From NCBI GenBank assembly GCA_002714125.1, contig PAWP01000083.1, positions 26,723-34,315 of the forward strand: a stretch of 7,593 nucleotides of DNA. The letters run 5' to 3'. The notes below the pieces were generated by a model, which worked only from the letters and a program-made list of their open reading frames with translations, made no database searches and was not told the origin of the DNA. The translations under genes and the position numbers were made by a program. This DNA is from Gammaproteobacteria bacterium (GTDB lineage: Bacteria; Pseudomonadota; Gammaproteobacteria; Pseudomonadales; Azotimanducaceae_A). This document shows, piece after piece, positions 5,736 through 7,593 of the stretch (position 1 is the stretch's first letter; each line of letters opens with the position of its first letter).

Positions 5736-7593
5736 GCAATTAAACGACGCCCAGCGCCAGGCAGCAACCTACGGCCATCTGGATGAGCGCCGCTTCAAAT
5801 CGGGCCCACTGTTGATCATCGCCGGGGCCGGCACGGGCAAAACCAATACGCTTGCGCACCGGGTAGCGCACCTGCTGCTGTCAGGGGTACACCCAGAGCG
5901 GATAGCGCTGATGACATTCAGCCGCCGGGCAGCGACCGAAATGCTGCTCCGCGCGGAAAGCATCACTAACCGCTCGATTGCAGCCCACTCGGCACGCTCC
6001 GTCGACGCCACGCGCCGCATGTGGTCTGGCACATTCCACTCGATTGCGAACCGCCTGCTACGTGAGTTTGCCGGCACCATCGGCATGGAGCCGACGTTTT
6101 CAGTAATCGACCGTGGCGACTCTGGCGACCTGATAGACATCCAGCGTCAGGCCCTGAATCTTGGCAAGAGGGGCAAGCGCTTCCCCCGTAAGGACACCTG
6201 TCTTGCCATCTACTCGCACCGGGTGAACACACGTGAGTCTCTGGCCGACACGCTGGAGAATGCCTACCCCTGGTGCACCGAGTGGGAATCGGAACTCAAC
6301 ACCCTGTTCCGCAAGTACGTTGCCGCTAAGCAAGCCCAGCAAATGCTCGATTACGATGATCTCCTTCTCTACTGGCATGCACTGATGCAAGAGTCATCGG
6401 TCGCCGACGTGATCGGGTCCCGGTTTGATCACATCCTCGTAGACGAGTATCAAGACACTAACACACTGCAGGCTGAGATCCTCCTTGCATTAAAGCCCGA
6501 AGGCACCGGGCTCTGCGTCGTGGGCGACGATGCGCAGTCCATCTATTCATTCCGCGCAGCGACGGTAGACAACATCCTTGGGTTTGCCGACCGTTTCGAA
6601 CCCAAGGCGGGCGTCATCACGCTGTCGGAGAACTATCGGTCAGTGCAGCCCGTACTCGACGCTGCCAACCGGTTGATTGCCGAGGGGGAAGCGGGTTTCG
6701 ACAAAAATCTGTGTTCAACCATTGGACCCGGCCAAAAGCCGCGCTACGTCATGGTGGACGACGATCATCATCAGGCCGTCTACGTTGTAGAGAACATCCT
6801 CGAGAAACGTGAGGAAGGCACGCGGCTGCGCGACCAAGCCGTTCTGATGCGAAAGTCCCACGACAGCGACACACTCGAGGTTGAACTTGTGAGGCGCGAC
6901 ATCCCCTACGTGAAATACGGCGGACTGAAGTTCCTTGAGTCGGCACACGTGAAAGACGTGCTCGGGATCCTAAGGTTCATCGATAACCCAAGGAACCGCA
7001 TTGCGGCATTCCGCACACTGCAACTGCTGCCCGGGGTGGGGCCGGCAAACGCAGAGAAAGCCCTCCAATCACTGGAATCAGCTAACTACCTGCATAGCGC
7101 CCTTGAAGGCGTCGATATGCCGGCTGGCGCTAGCGACGAATGGACATCGCTCCGAACGCTCATCATAGAGCTCGCCGCAGACACCAGTTGGGTAGGTCAG
7201 ATGACCCGGGTGCGGCACTGGTACGAGCCACACATAGAGCGCCTGCACGGTGCGACCAACGTGCGCGCCGGGGACATTGAACAATTGGAGGCCATCGCGC
7301 TACGTCACCCCTCCCGGGACCAATTCCTCGCGGAATTAGCACTGGACCCGCCCGACGCCAGCAGCGACGAAGCAGGCGCGCCGCTCAAGGACGAGGACTA
7401 TCTGATTCTCTCGACGGTACATTCCGCAAAAGGCCAGGAATGGGACAACGTCCATGTGCTGAACGTGACCGATGGCACGTTTCCAAATGAATTCTCCACA
7501 GACAACGCGGATCTGGTTGAGGAGGAACGCAGACTGCTCTATGTGGCGATGACGCGGGCACGATACGAGCTCAATTTGGTTGCGCCCTATAAA
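5704..7593 (+). CDS. UvrD/Rep-family superfamily 1 ATP-dependent DNA helicase, 3' end outside window
   Basis: The frame is open for 630 codons to the window edge; family members are usually somewhat longer, so a small C-terminal part is missing. It should be a 3'-5' DNA helicase and translocase acting in repair or replication restart. The motifs are intact: Q motif LNDAQRQAA (13-21), Walker A AGAGTGKT (40-47), Ia LMTFSRRAATEM (69-80), Walker B VDEYQDTN (246-253), III GDDAQSIYSFRAA (274-286), IV ENYRS (309-313), V TVHSAKGQEWDNV (571-583) and VI RRLLYVAMTRAR (609-620). LQLLPGVGPANAEKAL (439-454) fits the helix-hairpin-helix-like DNA contact of the 2B domain. The start is fixed by a TAA in frame at 5668 and by GGAG eight bases before the ATG. 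An SOS box controls it. It is probably an accessory UvrD homologue rather than housekeeping uvrD; no nuclease domain is visible. Confidence 0.93.
   Translation, partial: MIAVPEPTFGEQLNDAQRQAATYGHLDERRFKSGPLLIIAGAGTGKTNTLAHRVAHLLLSGVHPERIALMTFSRRAATEMLLRAESITNRSIAAHSARSVDATRRMWSGTFHSIANRLLREFAGTIGMEPTFSVIDRGDSGDLIDIQRQALNLGKRGKRFPRKDTCLAIYSHRVNTRESLADTLENAYPWCTEWESELNTLFRKYVAAKQAQQMLDYDDLLLYWHALMQESSVADVIGSRFDHILVDEYQDTNTLQAEILLALKPEGTGLCVVGDDAQSIYSFRAATVDNILGFADRFEPKAGVITLSENYRSVQPVLDAANRLIAEGEAGFDKNLCSTIGPGQKPRYVMVDDDHHQAVYVVENILEKREEGTRLRDQAVLMRKSHDSDTLEVELVRRDIPYVKYGGLKFLESAHVKDVLGILRFIDNPRNRIAAFRTLQLLPGVGPANAEKALQSLESANYLHSALEGVDMPAGASDEWTSLRTLIIELAADTSWVGQMTRVRHWYEPHIERLHGATNVRAGDIEQLEAIALRHPSRDQFLAELALDPPDASSDEAGAPLKDEDYLILSTVHSAKGQEWDNVHVLNVTDGTFPNEFSTDNADLVEEERRLLYVAMTRARYELNLVAPYK

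Noticed and set aside
5704..7593. Gabija-type defence helicase (GajB)
   Set aside because: GajB is a UvrD-like helicase, but it is partnered with a GajA OLD-type ATPase/nuclease gene. No such gene lies upstream, and SOS control with a full-length UvrD architecture fits a repair helicase better. Genes past the window end were not seen.
1..7593. CRISPR array, tRNA/rRNA genes, insertion sequence ends
   Set aside because: No regularly spaced repeats, no cloverleaf or rRNA-like sequence, and no transposase with flanking inverted repeats were seen on either strand.

Overview
The window most likely comes from a proteobacterium, probably a gammaproteobacterium. The evidence is a near-consensus SOS box of the E. 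coli LexA type, dense packing of genes on both strands, moderately GC-rich codon use, and enzyme families common in aerobic degraders of carboxylic acids and lipids. The assignment rests on sequence features only; there is no rRNA or other taxonomic marker here.

Left end (1-451): the 3' end of a coding frame, interrupted by an in-frame TAG, is followed by a small, very basic 94-residue protein with a possible ribbon-helix-helix-like C-terminus. I recognise neither by name. Middle left (524-2778, + strand): two family III (CaiB/BaiF) CoA-transferase genes share an ATGA stop/start overlap. The first protein keeps the catalytic aspartate (Asp162) and the second has leucine at that position, so they look like the active and inactive subunits of one heteromeric enzyme. 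From 2779 to 3421 no gene can be supported; the stretch may hold decayed coding sequence.

Middle right (3422-5245, - strand): an acyl-CoA dehydrogenase gene followed by a glutathione S-transferase-like gene, 48 bases apart and probably one operon, with a palindromic terminator candidate just past the transferase. This operon is convergent with the CoA-transferase pair. A plausible combined role is activation of a carboxylic acid to its CoA ester, alpha,beta-dehydrogenation, and handling of an electrophilic or glutathione-dependent intermediate. That link is inference from proximity.

Right end (5246-7593): a 458-base divergent intergenic region holds a short ORF with an excellent ribosome binding site, then a LexA box enclosing a perfect TATAAT, 25 bases before a UvrD/Rep-family DNA helicase. 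The helicase runs off the window after 630 codons with all the main superfamily 1 motifs intact. It is almost certainly SOS-induced and appears unrelated to the catabolic genes.
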